Source of the DNA: CAZUCE01 sp964619265
GTDB lineage: Bacteria; Planctomycetota; UBA1135; GCA-002686595
Assembly: GCA_964619265.1 (NCBI GenBank)
Contig: CAZUCE010000019.1
Coordinates: 13,089-77,088, forward strand
Reading direction: 5' to 3'
DNA: 64,000 nucleotides
Shown here: positions 44,507 through 54,120 of the stretch, piece by piece
Numbering within the stretch: position 1 is the stretch's first letter
How the letters are laid out: each line of letters opens with the position of its first letter
Translations under genes and position numbers: made by a program
The notes under the pieces: generated by a model
Database searches by the model: none
Told to the model about the DNA's origin: nothing
What the model saw: only the letters and a program-made list of their open reading frames with translations

Positions 44507-46981
44507 ATGAGCTTCCAGTTTCGTCCAGGTACACGCCGGGTTTCGCTCCTACTTTTTCTCGTGGCCGGCTGCGGCCGCACCCATTCGGAGCCTTCAGGCG
44601 CAAAGGCCGCCGCAGCGCCAGGGACCGCCACTGCCGAACAGGCCTCGCGATCTCTCCTGGAACGACCGCCTTCCGAGATCGTCGACGACCCAGGAAGACT
44701 GGTACCTGACGAGCTCATCGGCTTCGGCACCGCCGCAGGCGGTGCTTGGGCTAAGCAACCGGTGCGTGTCGATGGACAATTCATCATGGACTCGTACAGC
44801 AAGCGCAGCGGCGTCAGACTGCATGCCAACACACAGCAGACACGCCAGATCTCGGCTTGGCTGTCTGGGCCCCGCAACTCGCGCGTGGCGCCCGACACCG
44901 TGGAGGCGAGGATGATCCTGAATGGCATTCTTCTCGGGCAAGTTGAGCTGCAGGCACAGCCCCGCTGGGTCAACATCGAGGCTCCGGCGGAAGCCTGGGT
45001 ACGCGGCGAAAACCTGTTCGAAGTCCAGGTCGAACGCACCTATCCAGCCACCCCGCTGCAGGTTGGCTTCGCCATGGGTGAGGTTCGCTACGGAGACCCA
45101 CGCGAGGTCACCCTCGGTGAACGGAGCCTTCAACTTCCCCCCCAGACCGCAGTCGCCTACCGCTTCGAGCCCCTAGGCCCTGGACGACTTACCGTGAAGG
45201 GGAGCATCGCACTTGGCGATGAGTCCGCGGGCCGCCTGAAGCTGACTCTTGATTCGGGCACTAGAGCTGGGCCAGGGACAACCGTGCCGATCGCCCTGGA
45301 CGAAGATGAAACCAGTTTCGAACGACAGTTCGAGGTTTCGGTGACCGGCGAACCGAGCACCTTGCGCATCGAATTCGAGGCCGGAGCAACCGCACGCCTG
45401 AACGTGGAGGCCCTCGATCTCACCGAACCCGCAGGTCTTGAGCGCCCGAACCTGATCTGGGTGGCGATCGACACGCTGGCCGCCCAACACCTAGATCTGT
45501 ACGGCTACGGACGCGAGACGGCCCCGAACCTGACGGAGTTTGCCGCCTCGAGCGTCGTTTTCGACAGAGCTTGGACGAACGCTCCCTGGACACTGACGAG
45601 TTTCTTCGCTTCGCTCTCGGGTCTGTACCCCAGTGCACACGATCTCGACTCGGATCGCGATACGAAGGGCTTCGAGTCCATGTGGGAGCGGCGTCTTTTG
45701 GCACCGAGCCGCTGGACGCTGGCCGAAGCGCTACAGGCTGGCGGTTGGCGCACCGGCGCCTTCGTGGATCACACCTGGTTGATCGAGAGCTACGGGGTCG
45801 ATCAAGGCTTCGAGGCCTTTGACCATTCGGCTGGCTGGATCAGCAACACCGACCGGCAAGCCGGATTCTCCTCCACCTTGGCCGGCGGCCTCAAGTGGTT
45901 GGCCGAACTCCCGAGCGAAGATCCGTTCTTTCTGTTCGTCCATGGCTTCGACGTCCACGGCCCGTACGCGTCGAAACGCGAGTGGCGCGACAAGATTCGA
46001 GCTCAGCAGCGTCCAAATCCTCTGCCCGCGAGCTTGCCGGCCGGAGGCGTCAAGGCCTTCGACGTCATCCCCGACTACGTCACGCGCATCCACGCCAAGG
46101 GCGGCCAGAAGAAGATGCCCGACCGCATGGATCCTGGTCCCATCGTCGATGCTTACGACGCGGGCATCGCGGAGGTGGATGACAAACTCGGGAGGTTCTT
46201 CAAGGAGCTCGAAGCCCGCGGTCTCCTTGAAACCTCGATCGTCGTCGTGTTCTCAGACCACGGCGAGGCCATGGTCCAACACCACCGTCCGTTCGGGCAT
46301 GGAATGCTCCACGAGGAGATTTCTCACGTGCCGCTGATCGTGCGCCTACCCGGGGGAGCACAGGGTGGCTTGCGAATCCAGGACCAAGTGCAACTCGTGG
46401 ATCTCATGCCCACGCTGCTTGAACTCTGTGGCCTGGAACCGGACCGTCCCCTCCTGCACGGCCGCTCTCTGGCGCCGCTGCTGGAAGGCCAATCGCTCGC
46501 GCCCGCTCCGGCAATGACCGAAGGCGGCGGTCTGGGGCAACACGCGGTGATCTCCGAAGGCTGGAAACTGATCCGCCAAAATCCGCACGACGGGGCGATG
46601 ACGATGCGTCTCAGCTACCCCTACCTGAACCCGGAGTGGGTCTCCGAGAACGCGCCGGAACTCATTGGCAACGGCCTGACCGCTGACCGCCTTCGCACGG
46701 TGGCCGCTCGCTTTGGTTCCGAAAGAGAGCTAGACAAGGCCCTTCGCAAGGAGCTCGAGCCGCTGTACTACGAGCTCTACCACCTGGACGAAGATCCCCG
46801 CGAGTTGAACGACCTCTCCACGCAGCTTCCGGACAAAGTCGCCGAGCTAGAGGCCCTTTTGGAAGCCGAGCTGGCCCGTGCCGCGCAGGCCCGCACCGCC
46901 GTCAAGATCACCGGCGAGCCGCCGCCGCTCGCAGACGAGCAAATCGAAATCTTGAGAGCGGCCGGCTACATCGACCGTTGA
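44507..46981 (+). CDS. Sulfatase-superfamily lipoprotein
   Basis: 824 residues. RRVSLLLFLVAGC is a lipoprotein signal (lipobox VAGC). The first ~300 residues are beta-rich and carry no recognised motif. The alkaline-phosphatase-fold sulfatase domain starts at about 312: RPNLIWVAIDTLAAQHLDLY (metal aspartate), nucleophile region APWTLTSFFASLSGLYPSAH, and FSDHGEAMVQHHRPFGHG (metal ligands). There is no C/S-x-P-x-R formylglycine motif; the nucleophile is likely a threonine or serine, so it may be a phosphotransferase or phosphatase, not a true sulfatase. It follows the two GT-C-like genes closely, suggesting modification of an envelope glycan. Confidence 0.85.
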   Translation: MSFQFRPGTRRVSLLLFLVAGCGRTHSEPSGAKAAAAPGTATAEQASRSLLERPPSEIVDDPGRLVPDELIGFGTAAGGAWAKQPVRVDGQFIMDSYSKRSGVRLHANTQQTRQISAWLSGPRNSRVAPDTVEARMILNGILLGQVELQAQPRWVNIEAPAEAWVRGENLFEVQVERTYPATPLQVGFAMGEVRYGDPREVTLGERSLQLPPQTAVAYRFEPLGPGRLTVKGSIALGDESAGRLKLTLDSGTRAGPGTTVPIALDEDETSFERQFEVSVTGEPSTLRIEFEAGATARLNVEALDLTEPAGLERPNLIWVAIDTLAAQHLDLYGYGRETAPNLTEFAASSVVFDRAWTNAPWTLTSFFASLSGLYPSAHDLDSDRDTKGFESMWERRLLAPSRWTLAEALQAGGWRTGAFVDHTWLIESYGVDQGFEAFDHSAGWISNTDRQAGFSSTLAGGLKWLAELPSEDPFFLFVHGFDVHGPYASKREWRDKIRAQQRPNPLPASLPAGGVKAFDVIPDYVTRIHAKGGQKKMPDRMDPGPIVDAYDAGIAEVDDKLGRFFKELEARGLLETSIVVVFSDHGEAMVQHHRPFGHGMLHEEISHVPLIVRLPGGAQGGLRIQDQVQLVDLMPTLLELCGLEPDRPLLHGRSLAPLLEGQSLAPAPAMTEGGGLGQHAVISEGWKLIRQNPHDGAMTMRLSYPYLNPEWVSENAPELIGNGLTADRLRTVAARFGSERELDKALRKELEPLYYELYHLDEDPRELNDLSTQLPDKVAELEALLEAELARAAQARTAVKITGEPPPLADEQIEILRAAGYIDR

Positions 46982-47043
46982 CACGAGCAGCGCGGTCCAG
47001 GCTGGAACATGGATGGGCCCGTGGCCGGCGGCCGGGCTATTCG

Positions 47044-48831
47044 CTAGGCCTCGAGTTCTTCCCACCGCGCGTACGCCGCGGCTAGGTCCGTTTCGACCTG
47101 CTCCAACTCAACCGTCAGCTCGCGCACCCGGTCGCCGCCGGCTGTGTGCAGGGCAGGATCTGCCATGTGCGCGTGTAGGTCATCGCGCTTCGACTCCAGC
47201 TGGTCGATTGTCTCAGGAAGCGCCTCCAACTCGATCTCCTCGCCGTAGGTCAACTTACGCTTGGCCGATTCCGCCGGTTTCGCGGCAGGCTTCGCGGGTT
47301 TTCCCGACTTGGCCGCAGTCTTCACTGGCGCCGACCGGGAATGACTCGTGCGTTCCCACTCAGAGAACCCGCCGCGCACCTCGCGAACCTCTCCGGCTCC
47401 TTCAAAGGCGATCAAGGATGTCGCCACATTGTCGAGAAACTCCCGGTCGTGGCTGACCACCAGCAGGGTTCCCTCGTACTCGGAGAGGATCGACTCAAGC
47501 AACTCGAGGGTTTCCAGGTCGAGATCGTTGGTCGGTTCGTCGAGCACCAACAGGTTGCAGGGTTGAGCCAAGATCGCCGCGAGCTGCAAGCGGTTTCTCT
47601 CCCCCCCCGAAAGACGCGAGACGGGCGCACGAGCCTGATCGGAGTCGAAGAGAAAATCCGCCAGATAGGAAATCGCGTGGCGGCGTTTCCCGTGCACTTC
47701 AATCGTGTCGCCGTCCCCGCACAGGTTCTCGATCGGAGACTGGGTCAGATCGAGCCCCTCCTGAAGTTGGTCGAAGCGCGCGATGGCGATCTTGGTTCCG
47801 CGTTCCACCGAACCCGCGCTGGGCGTTTGGTCGCCGAGCAGGCAACGCAGTAGGGAAGTCTTGCCGGTTCCATTCGGGCCAAGTAGGCCGATGCGCTCGC
47901 CGCGGAGGATGTCGAAGGTCAGCCCAGAAAACAGGTGGTTGTCGCCGAAGCTCAAACCCAGCCCAACAACCCGCAGCACCAGGTCCCCCGAACGCGGGGC
48001 TTGCTGCAACTCGCCGCGAGCCTTGCCAAGAACCGGCCGGCGCTCCGCGGCTTGCTTGCGCAGATCCTGCAGCGCTCGCACGCGACCCTGGTTGCGCGTC
48101 CGCCGCGCTAGGATCCCCTTGCGAATCCAGACTTCTTCCTGGGCGAGTTTTTTGTCGAACAGCGCCCGCTCCCGTTCCTCGGATTCTTGCGCCGCTTCCT
48201 TGCGCTCCAGATAGGTCGTGTAGTTGCAGTCGAAAGAGCGAAGGGTCCCGCGCTCGAGGTCGAGGATGCGGGTCGCCACCCGCCGGAGGAACGCCCGGTC
48301 GTGGGTGACGAACAAGACTGCCCCTGCAAATCGCGAGAGCAGCGACTCGAGCCCAACGATGCTCTCAACGTCCAAGTGGTTGGTCGGCTCGTCGAGCAAC
48401 AGAACATCCGGGTCTCGAACCCATGCGGAAGCCAAAAGCACACGCCGGAGAGTTCCGGCCGACGCCGACGCCAGATCCAAACTCTCTTGGAGCGCGAAGG
48501 TCTCGATCGCACTGGCCACCCGGCGCTCAATTTCGTATTCAGGCTCACCGGATTCCGCGGCGGCTTCCAGGAGACTCATGCGGGCCGTCCCCTTCATATC
48601 CTCAGGAACGCTTTGGACCAGAGCCGCCAGGCGAGTGTCTTTTTGGAGCGAGACCGTGCCATCGTCGGGCTCGAGCTGGCCGGCCAGCACCTTCATCAAG
48701 GTCGACTTCCCACAGCCGTTGCGGCCCAGCAGGCCGACTCGCTCTCCGGAATGGAGCTGGAGCGAAACGCCGTCGAGAAGCGGCGGTCCCCCGAAACCGA
48801 GGACTAGATCGTGGGCGCCTAGAACGGCCAT
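47044..48831 (-). CDS. uup: ABC-F family ATPase (Uup-like)
   Basis: 595 residues, no membrane helix. Two ABC domains: Walker A1 GRNGCGKST (about 36-44) with Walker B1 VLLLDEPTNHLD, and Walker A2 GPNGTGKTS with SRLSGGERNRLQLAA and Walker B2 LLVLDEPTNDLD, joined by a charged linker. A C-terminal coiled coil (about 525-595, ETIDQLESKRDDLHAHM, then LEQVETDLAAAYARWEELE) follows a lysine/alanine-rich spacer, the Uup arrangement. Uup acts on the ribosome or on branched DNA intermediates. The first signature is altered (ASASAGTLRRVLL in place of LSGGxxRR). It converges on the sulfatase-like gene. Confidence 0.88.
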   Translation of the reverse strand: MAVLGAHDLVLGFGGPPLLDGVSLQLHSGERVGLLGRNGCGKSTLMKVLAGQLEPDDGTVSLQKDTRLAALVQSVPEDMKGTARMSLLEAAAESGEPEYEIERRVASAIETFALQESLDLASASAGTLRRVLLASAWVRDPDVLLLDEPTNHLDVESIVGLESLLSRFAGAVLFVTHDRAFLRRVATRILDLERGTLRSFDCNYTTYLERKEAAQESEERERALFDKKLAQEEVWIRKGILARRTRNQGRVRALQDLRKQAAERRPVLGKARGELQQAPRSGDLVLRVVGLGLSFGDNHLFSGLTFDILRGERIGLLGPNGTGKTSLLRCLLGDQTPSAGSVERGTKIAIARFDQLQEGLDLTQSPIENLCGDGDTIEVHGKRRHAISYLADFLFDSDQARAPVSRLSGGERNRLQLAAILAQPCNLLVLDEPTNDLDLETLELLESILSEYEGTLLVVSHDREFLDNVATSLIAFEGAGEVREVRGGFSEWERTSHSRSAPVKTAAKSGKPAKPAAKPAESAKRKLTYGEEIELEALPETIDQLESKRDDLHAHMADPALHTAGGDRVRELTVELEQVETDLAAAYARWEELEA

Positions 48832-48895
48832 CGCGGAGAGCAGGTGTTGGAGGAGGCGAAGGGAGATGCGCTGCGAAGGGCCCTTCGCAGCTCAC

Positions 48896-49609
48896 CTAGG
48901 ATCGCCCGCCCGTGTGCCCAGGTCCACCCTGGAACAGCGGCAAGAGTGTCGGTTCTAGCTTGGTGTACAGCCCGGCGGTCGAGCGGACGTCTCGCAGGCA
49001 GTACTCACCGATCTCCTCGATCCGGCCCTCCTGATAGGCCTTGCCCACTTGGCTGCCATCGATGCCATCTTTGGGGCTTTCCACGCCGAATCGGCGGCAC
49101 CAATAGTCCAGTGAGTAATTCTCGCGACGCGCGCCCTGGAAGCCCAGGACATCCTGTAGATCGCAGTGCTCGGCGATCGAGTAGCGGTAGGGCACCAAGT
49201 TGCGCGCGCAGGCGACCCCAGCTTGAGCGGAGCGCACCATCATCACCGGACCGTCGTAGCCCCGGCCATTGTAGGAAACGAGCCGCGGCCGTTTGGAGCG
49301 GATGATCTCCCAGAATCGCTCGAGGAGCCCGCGCTCGTCGCTGCGAAAAATCTCCGAGTCCGGGACCTTCTCCCAGGGGGCCTGCTCGGCGGGCTCACCT
49401 TCCAGCAGGATCAGCCCCCGCTCAGCCTCCACGTTCCACATGCCGATCGCAATGACCCGGCCGAGGCCCGGTACCAACGCGAGGCGCTCAGGCACTGCCG
49501 CGCGCTCGTCGTCGTCACGGGCGCGCCCCAAAAGATACTCCTGGGTACTCTCGTCGACCTCCTCCCAGGGAAGGCCGACCACCTCGATGTCGAAGGCGAT
49601 GGTCGTCAT
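48896..49609 (-). CDS. DEDD-family 3'-5' exonuclease (PolB-exonuclease-like)
   Basis: 237 residues. Exo I is TIAFDIEVVGLP (Asp and Glu near 6-8), Exo II is VSYNGRGYDGPVMM (about 110-123), and Exo III is IGEYCLRDVRSTAGLY near 205-220, giving the acidic residues for two-metal catalysis. The block DLQDVLGFQGARRENYSLDY is typical of the predicted PolB-associated exonuclease family. It degrades DNA or RNA from the 3' end, probably in repair or RNA processing. It lies between uup and a phosphodiesterase-like gene on the same strand; the ATG at 49609 is five bases from that gene's stop. Confidence 0.85.
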   Translation of the reverse strand: MTTIAFDIEVVGLPWEEVDESTQEYLLGRARDDDERAAVPERLALVPGLGRVIAIGMWNVEAERGLILLEGEPAEQAPWEKVPDSEIFRSDERGLLERFWEIIRSKRPRLVSYNGRGYDGPVMMVRSAQAGVACARNLVPYRYSIAEHCDLQDVLGFQGARRENYSLDYWCRRFGVESPKDGIDGSQVGKAYQEGRIEEIGEYCLRDVRSTAGLYTKLEPTLLPLFQGGPGHTGGRS

Positions 49610-49613
49610 CGGG

Positions 49614-51002
49614 TCAATCCTCCTCGGAGGGCAACTTGCGGCCGCGCATGTAGCCGAGCGAATCCATCATGTCCTCGAAGCCTTGATTCAGATCCTTCAA
49701 CGGCGCGATTGGAAGGGAACGAGGCCATAGCTCACGCCACTGTTCGTCTGGCGACGTGCGAAGCCGGCCGGGATGTTCAGCGAACCAACCGGGTTCGAGC
49801 AGCTGTTCGAGCGGATTGCCCAGTTGGGCCACCGGCCAGTCCTCCGGAACCGGCAAACCGAGCAGGTGAAGCGCGAGCGGTGCGATGCAGCGCACCTCGC
49901 CGATTCGTCCGCGCGGATCGGATTCGCTGAACAAGCTGCCGGTGTGAGCAAACGCCGGCCCGAAGGCACCGAACAGCCCGCTGGGTCCGGTTTGATGGTG
50001 ACCCGAAGTGATCGAATCGGGGTCGTCCTTCGTTTCGATGTCCACATGCATGCCATGGTCTGAAACCAGCACAACATTGGCGTTCGGAGGCAGTCGTTCC
50101 AGCATGCTCGCCAGCTCAGCGTCGGTGATTTCGTAGCACTGCTTGAGCACGTCGCCGTAGGCCCGCACCTCGTCCGCGTCCACCGGGTAGCCCATGTCCT
50201 GCGGCTGGTGGTAGCGCCAAAACCGGTGGCCTGCTACATCCGGCAGCGACAGGTAAACCACCGAGAGATCGGCCGGATCGTTCTCGAGGAAGTGGCGCGC
50301 GACATTTGCAAACGACCGATCGCCGGTGCGCGTCCAGGCCAGATCGCGGTACAGGCGCTCGATCATCGGCGAGTCGTGCTCGGGCGCCGGAAACTCCTCC
50401 AGAAACTTGGCGACGGCTTCTCCGTCGCTGCCGGCAAAGGTGATCAGGGGCTCGACTTCCGCGGCCAACTCCGGCGGCCAAGTCTGCTCGGGAAGGTCCT
50501 CCCAGAGCCCAGGCTTCCAAATCACGCTGGCTTGGGCCTGGGCAGCGTAGGAGGCCAACACCCGGCCGTTGATTTGTTCGGCGGGCCAGGTCACCCAATA
50601 GCCAACGAGATCGACCGTGCGGCCCGCGTCGGACACCAGATTCCACAGCGCAGGTACCTGCCGAGCGTTGCTGGTGTAGGGAAGATTGGTGTGGGTCTCC
50701 TCGAGGAAGTACCGGACCCCGTGCTCCTTCTCCGAACGGCCGGTGGCGATCGTGGTCCAGATCACCGGCGACCAAGTCGGGATCAGCGTCTCAATGGAAC
50801 CCAGCACGCCTTTTTCCGCGAAGGTCGCAATGGCCGGAAGCCGTCCGTTCTCCAGCATTTCCTGGACGATGGTTGGCTCCAGCCCGTCGACGCACAGCAG
50901 CACCAGAGGGTCGCTCGCTTGAGGCTCCCAATGATCCAACCGGGTGTCGCAACCGGCCAGCGCGACTGCGGCCGCTGCCAAGGAGTTCTCAAAAAACCTC
51001 AT
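49614..51002 (-). CDS. Alkaline-phosphatase-superfamily phosphodiesterase-like lipoprotein
   Basis: 462 residues. MRFFENSLAAAAVALAGC is a lipoprotein signal. The fold is that of type I phosphodiesterases/nucleotide pyrophosphatases: LVLLCVDGLEPTIVQEML (first metal aspartate), nucleophile threonine in SPVIWTTIATGRSEKEHG, DVAGHRFWRY, LVSDHGMHVD and GHHQTGPSG (remaining ligands). Substrates of this group are nucleotide or lipid phosphodiesters or phosphonates, and sequence does not choose. It is related in fold, but not closely in sequence, to the sulfatase-like protein at 44507. Exported and probably attached to a membrane. Confidence 0.82.
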   Translation of the reverse strand: MRFFENSLAAAAVALAGCDTRLDHWEPQASDPLVLLCVDGLEPTIVQEMLENGRLPAIATFAEKGVLGSIETLIPTWSPVIWTTIATGRSEKEHGVRYFLEETHTNLPYTSNARQVPALWNLVSDAGRTVDLVGYWVTWPAEQINGRVLASYAAQAQASVIWKPGLWEDLPEQTWPPELAAEVEPLITFAGSDGEAVAKFLEEFPAPEHDSPMIERLYRDLAWTRTGDRSFANVARHFLENDPADLSVVYLSLPDVAGHRFWRYHQPQDMGYPVDADEVRAYGDVLKQCYEITDAELASMLERLPPNANVVLVSDHGMHVDIETKDDPDSITSGHHQTGPSGLFGAFGPAFAHTGSLFSESDPRGRIGEVRCIAPLALHLLGLPVPEDWPVAQLGNPLEQLLEPGWFAEHPGRLRTSPDEQWRELWPRSLPIAPLKDLNQGFEDMMDSLGYMRGRKLPSEED

Positions 51003-51101
51003 GCCACTGTTGTACCTACCCGCGGCGTCTCCGTGAACCCGCAGGCACCCTCCGCAAGTTGGTCCCCTGGCCTCACCGCCAGGGGAATTCGACTTTCCTG
51101 G

Positions 51102-53312
51102 TCAGTTGCCTGTTCGAATCGGGCGTTGGATTCTCCACACGCTGCGACGACCCAAGGCGAACAGCACCAGCATCAGCACCCAGGAAGAGCCCAACAGCGG
51201 CGCCCACGGACTCCGCGGATCGATGCTGGTTCCGGCGCAGCCGCCGCCACCGGTTCCGTCGCTGCCGAACTGGAATCCAGCCACGAGCAAGTCGGCTTGC
51301 CCCCCCGACTTGGCGACCAGCACCGACTGGAGTCCTTGCCCTGGCGGGGTTTCCACGAGCAGCGTCCGGTCGTCGATGAAGGACACGTCTTCCGCCAGGA
51401 CTCCTCCGGCGCCGGTTGCCGGATCGGCTCCGAAGCGGACCGACATGCCAGCCTCGAAGTTCTCGCCCGAAAGCGTGATCAGGTCCCCGCCGAGCACGGC
51501 GCCCTGGGGCGGATCGACGCTGTCGAGAATCGGATCCGGGTCCTCGGAGTAGACGAACGTCGACTGAGCGATCGCGCCCCCCGCGTCCTCGACTTCGAGG
51601 TCGTACAGTCCGGGCAGCAGGGCCCCCGTAGTCGTGAATTCAATCAGAGATTCTGAGACTCGTTCGGCATCCGCTTGGACGGCGCCACCAATACGAACTG
51701 TCACCTCGGTATCGAATTCGTCTCCCGCGAGCCGCACCAGCGTGCCGCCCGCAAGATGGCCTATGCCCGGAAACACGTTGCCCACGGACGGCTGCAACGA
51801 AGTTTGCAGGCCGTTGTTCAGCCGCCCTTCCACGCCGGTTGCATCGATGACGACCACATCGTGAACGCCGGTGATCGTCTCCAAGTTGGTCAGGGTGATC
51901 GTCGTATCATCGACAACCACGCAGCCGCCTGGCTCGCCGTCCAGGTAGATGCGGTCCCCAAGCACCACCCGCGCCCCCTCGCGGAAGCCGGTGCCCGTCA
52001 CGGTCAAAGCGGTGCCCCCGCCCGGGTTCGCAATGGCCGGCACAATCGCCTGCACCGAAGGGTCAGGCGGCGTGATTTCAAGCGCTGCCGGCAGAACCGC
52101 ACGGTCACCGGAAGGCGTCGTCACCAGAAGATCCACGTGACCGAGTTCCGCAGCCGACGGCACCATCACCTGAAAGCTCACCATCGAGCCGAGGAATGAA
52201 ATCGGTGTGACCGCGATGTCAGAGTCGCTGGACTTGATCGACGACCCCGCGCTCAAGCCGCTCCCGCGCAGATTGTAGCTGGTGGTCGTACCGCGAGTCC
52301 CCCGCAGAGGCAGGCGATCCGCCGAGCGGCCCAAGGCCACCGTCACGTCCGCGCCTACGGTGAGATCGCCGAGCGCCTGGCTGGCGGAAGCGGCCAAGCT
52401 GAACGTTCCGGGAAAGTCGGTGAGCTCGAAGTCGGTCTCGATTTCCGGCGACCCGATCAGGTTGCCGGACCCGACCGGGCCGTCCAGGGGCCCGGCGTAA
52501 ACGCTGTAGGTACCCGGGTCGAGTCCGACCAGTTCGAATTGCCCGGCAGCGTCGGTCAAGATGGCACCTGCGGTTCGGCCGTTCTCGTCGACCGCGACCA
52601 CATGCGCCCCCAAAACTGGGGTGCTGTCCTCCCGCAGGATGCGGCCGGTGAAACGACCAAAGATCGCCCCTGGATAGGCTGCCCGCATACCGCCGATGTC
52701 GTCCAGCGAGAGGCTGCGATGCAGGATCACCGTCGAGTCCACGTACGGATACATCGTCGCACCGGCGTAGGGCGAGTGATCCAGGCCAAGCAGATGCCCG
52801 AGCTCATGGGCCCCGACGTCCTCCACGTCGAATCTGCCGATCTCACCGGACGTCGTGAAACGGAACGTGCCTCCGTTGAAGATGACGTCAGCGTCGGCGA
52901 TACGCCCGTCTGAGAAGAACCAGATGGGCGTGATGGCAACGGTGCTCGAGCCACCCGGGAAGAAGCCCGAACTGTTGTCTTCGTCGAACCAAACAAGATG
53001 CAGCGCGGTCGACTCCCAGTCGGTTTGAGCCTGGGCCTGATCGCTGTCGTCTTCGATCAAGCGCGCGATGGATCCGGGCGCCTTGTTCCACGACTCGATC
53101 GCATGGCGAATCGAAGTCTCATCGTCAGGCCCCGGCAGATCGTCGGAACCAGCCTCTGCGATCACGATGCCGACCGCTCCGGGGTTCGACCAGAACAACG
53201 GCACTCCATTCGAAGGATGCATGATCCGCTGGTGCGCGAAGGCCCCCAGGCCAAACGAAAGCGGCAGGGCGAACAGCGAGACCACGCGCTTGGAGGGCAG
53301 CAAAGATCTCAT
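51102..53312 (-). CDS. Matrixin-like metalloprotease with IPT/TIG domains
   Basis: 736 residues. Signal peptide VVSLFALPLSFGLGAFA. The catalytic domain (about 30-215) has the zinc motif DVGAHELGHLLGLDHSPY and a downstream methionine in ATMYPYVDS that may form the Met-turn, so it is a metzincin of the matrixin type. A CarbopepD_reg module follows (about 220-275), then about four IPT/TIG beta-sandwich domains (for example IVPAIANPGGGTALTVTGTG; VDPPQGAVLGGDLITLSGEN). The end has GGGGC, a hydrophobic helix (WAPLLGSSWVLMLVLFAL) and an arginine cluster, a tripartite sorting tail. The stop of the preceding gene overlaps its ATG (ATGA), so they form a pair. Confidence 0.85.
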   Translation of the reverse strand: MRSLLPSKRVVSLFALPLSFGLGAFAHQRIMHPSNGVPLFWSNPGAVGIVIAEAGSDDLPGPDDETSIRHAIESWNKAPGSIARLIEDDSDQAQAQTDWESTALHLVWFDEDNSSGFFPGGSSTVAITPIWFFSDGRIADADVIFNGGTFRFTTSGEIGRFDVEDVGAHELGHLLGLDHSPYAGATMYPYVDSTVILHRSLSLDDIGGMRAAYPGAIFGRFTGRILREDSTPVLGAHVVAVDENGRTAGAILTDAAGQFELVGLDPGTYSVYAGPLDGPVGSGNLIGSPEIETDFELTDFPGTFSLAASASQALGDLTVGADVTVALGRSADRLPLRGTRGTTTSYNLRGSGLSAGSSIKSSDSDIAVTPISFLGSMVSFQVMVPSAAELGHVDLLVTTPSGDRAVLPAALEITPPDPSVQAIVPAIANPGGGTALTVTGTGFREGARVVLGDRIYLDGEPGGCVVVDDTTITLTNLETITGVHDVVVIDATGVEGRLNNGLQTSLQPSVGNVFPGIGHLAGGTLVRLAGDEFDTEVTVRIGGAVQADAERVSESLIEFTTTGALLPGLYDLEVEDAGGAIAQSTFVYSEDPDPILDSVDPPQGAVLGGDLITLSGENFEAGMSVRFGADPATGAGGVLAEDVSFIDDRTLLVETPPGQGLQSVLVAKSGGQADLLVAGFQFGSDGTGGGGCAGTSIDPRSPWAPLLGSSWVLMLVLFALGRRSVWRIQRPIRTGN

Positions 53313-53938
53313 CGGGACTCCTCCTCGCTGGCGCGACGGGCGTGGACAGCGGCTTGAATTTCGGCCAGCCCCTCCGCGTAGGAGCGCACCCAGCTCGACG
53401 GCGGTAGATGGCTTTCGGCTCCTCCTTCATCCATCAACGCGACACCAGCCATCTCGGCCACGATTGCGGGAAACCCCTCCGGTCCGGGCACGATGCGCCA
53501 CCGGCCCTGGCCCAACCCCACCGGCATGCGGCGTGCCTGCGGGCCCTCGCCGGTCAAGAACAGGATCGCCCGCTCGCCAACCGCGGGATGCGGCAGGCCG
53601 GGTAACACCAATCCGCGACCATCCTGGAGCACGCCGCCCGGCAAGCGGATCGACCGCGAGGGCAAGTCCTCTCCCAGGAAGGTCCTCAGGATCCGCAGGG
53701 AATATTCCGTGTCGATCACACCGTCGGCTGACTGGTAGGACTGTGCAGCCTCCACCTCGGCTTCGACAATCAGCTCGGCGGCCTGAACGAGGCCGCCGGT
53801 GTCCAATCGAACGGCCGTACCGGCCATCACTTCCCTGCCGAGAAAATCGGACAGGCCTGGAAAGCGTTGGACCAGCCAAGGAGAGGCAAGCGCTCCCGCG
53901 GCAAGTGCGATCACAGAACCCAGGAAGACGGTCTTCAA
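53309..53938 (-). CDS. Small exported protein paired with the matrixin gene
   Basis: 209 residues from TTG 53938. Residues 2-20 (KTVFLGSVIALAAGALASP) form a signal peptide. The body contains ELIVEAEVEAAQSYQSADGV and IDTEYSLRILRTFLGEDLPS, a small beta-rich domain often seen next to secreted proteases in environmental bacteria, but I cannot name it. It overlaps the matrixin start by 4 bases and is therefore translationally coupled to it; a role as partner or inhibitor is possible but untested. No Shine-Dalgarno sequence precedes TTG, and the frame stays open upstream to 54460 across the terminator, so the start is not certain. Confidence 0.6.
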   Translation of the reverse strand: MKTVFLGSVIALAAGALASPWLVQRFPGLSDFLGREVMAGTAVRLDTGGLVQAAELIVEAEVEAAQSYQSADGVIDTEYSLRILRTFLGEDLPSRSIRLPGGVLQDGRGLVLPGLPHPAVGERAILFLTGEGPQARRMPVGLGQGRWRIVPGPEGFPAIVAEMAGVALMDEGGAESHLPPSSWVRSYAEGLAEIQAAVHARRASEEESR

Positions 53939-54120
53939 GAGGTGAGGGGGAACAGAGGTCTGGCCGGTTGGAGCCTTCGAGCGGGGCGACGCAGGGACGT
54001 CGACCGACTCCGCTCCAGCCCTTGAGATCCCACTCGCCGGGCTCTCCCAAGCGGCTCGACGTGCGAAATCGCCCCCCCTCTCCCGTCCCCACCTCTGCCA
54101 AAACCCCCGGGTACGAAAGC

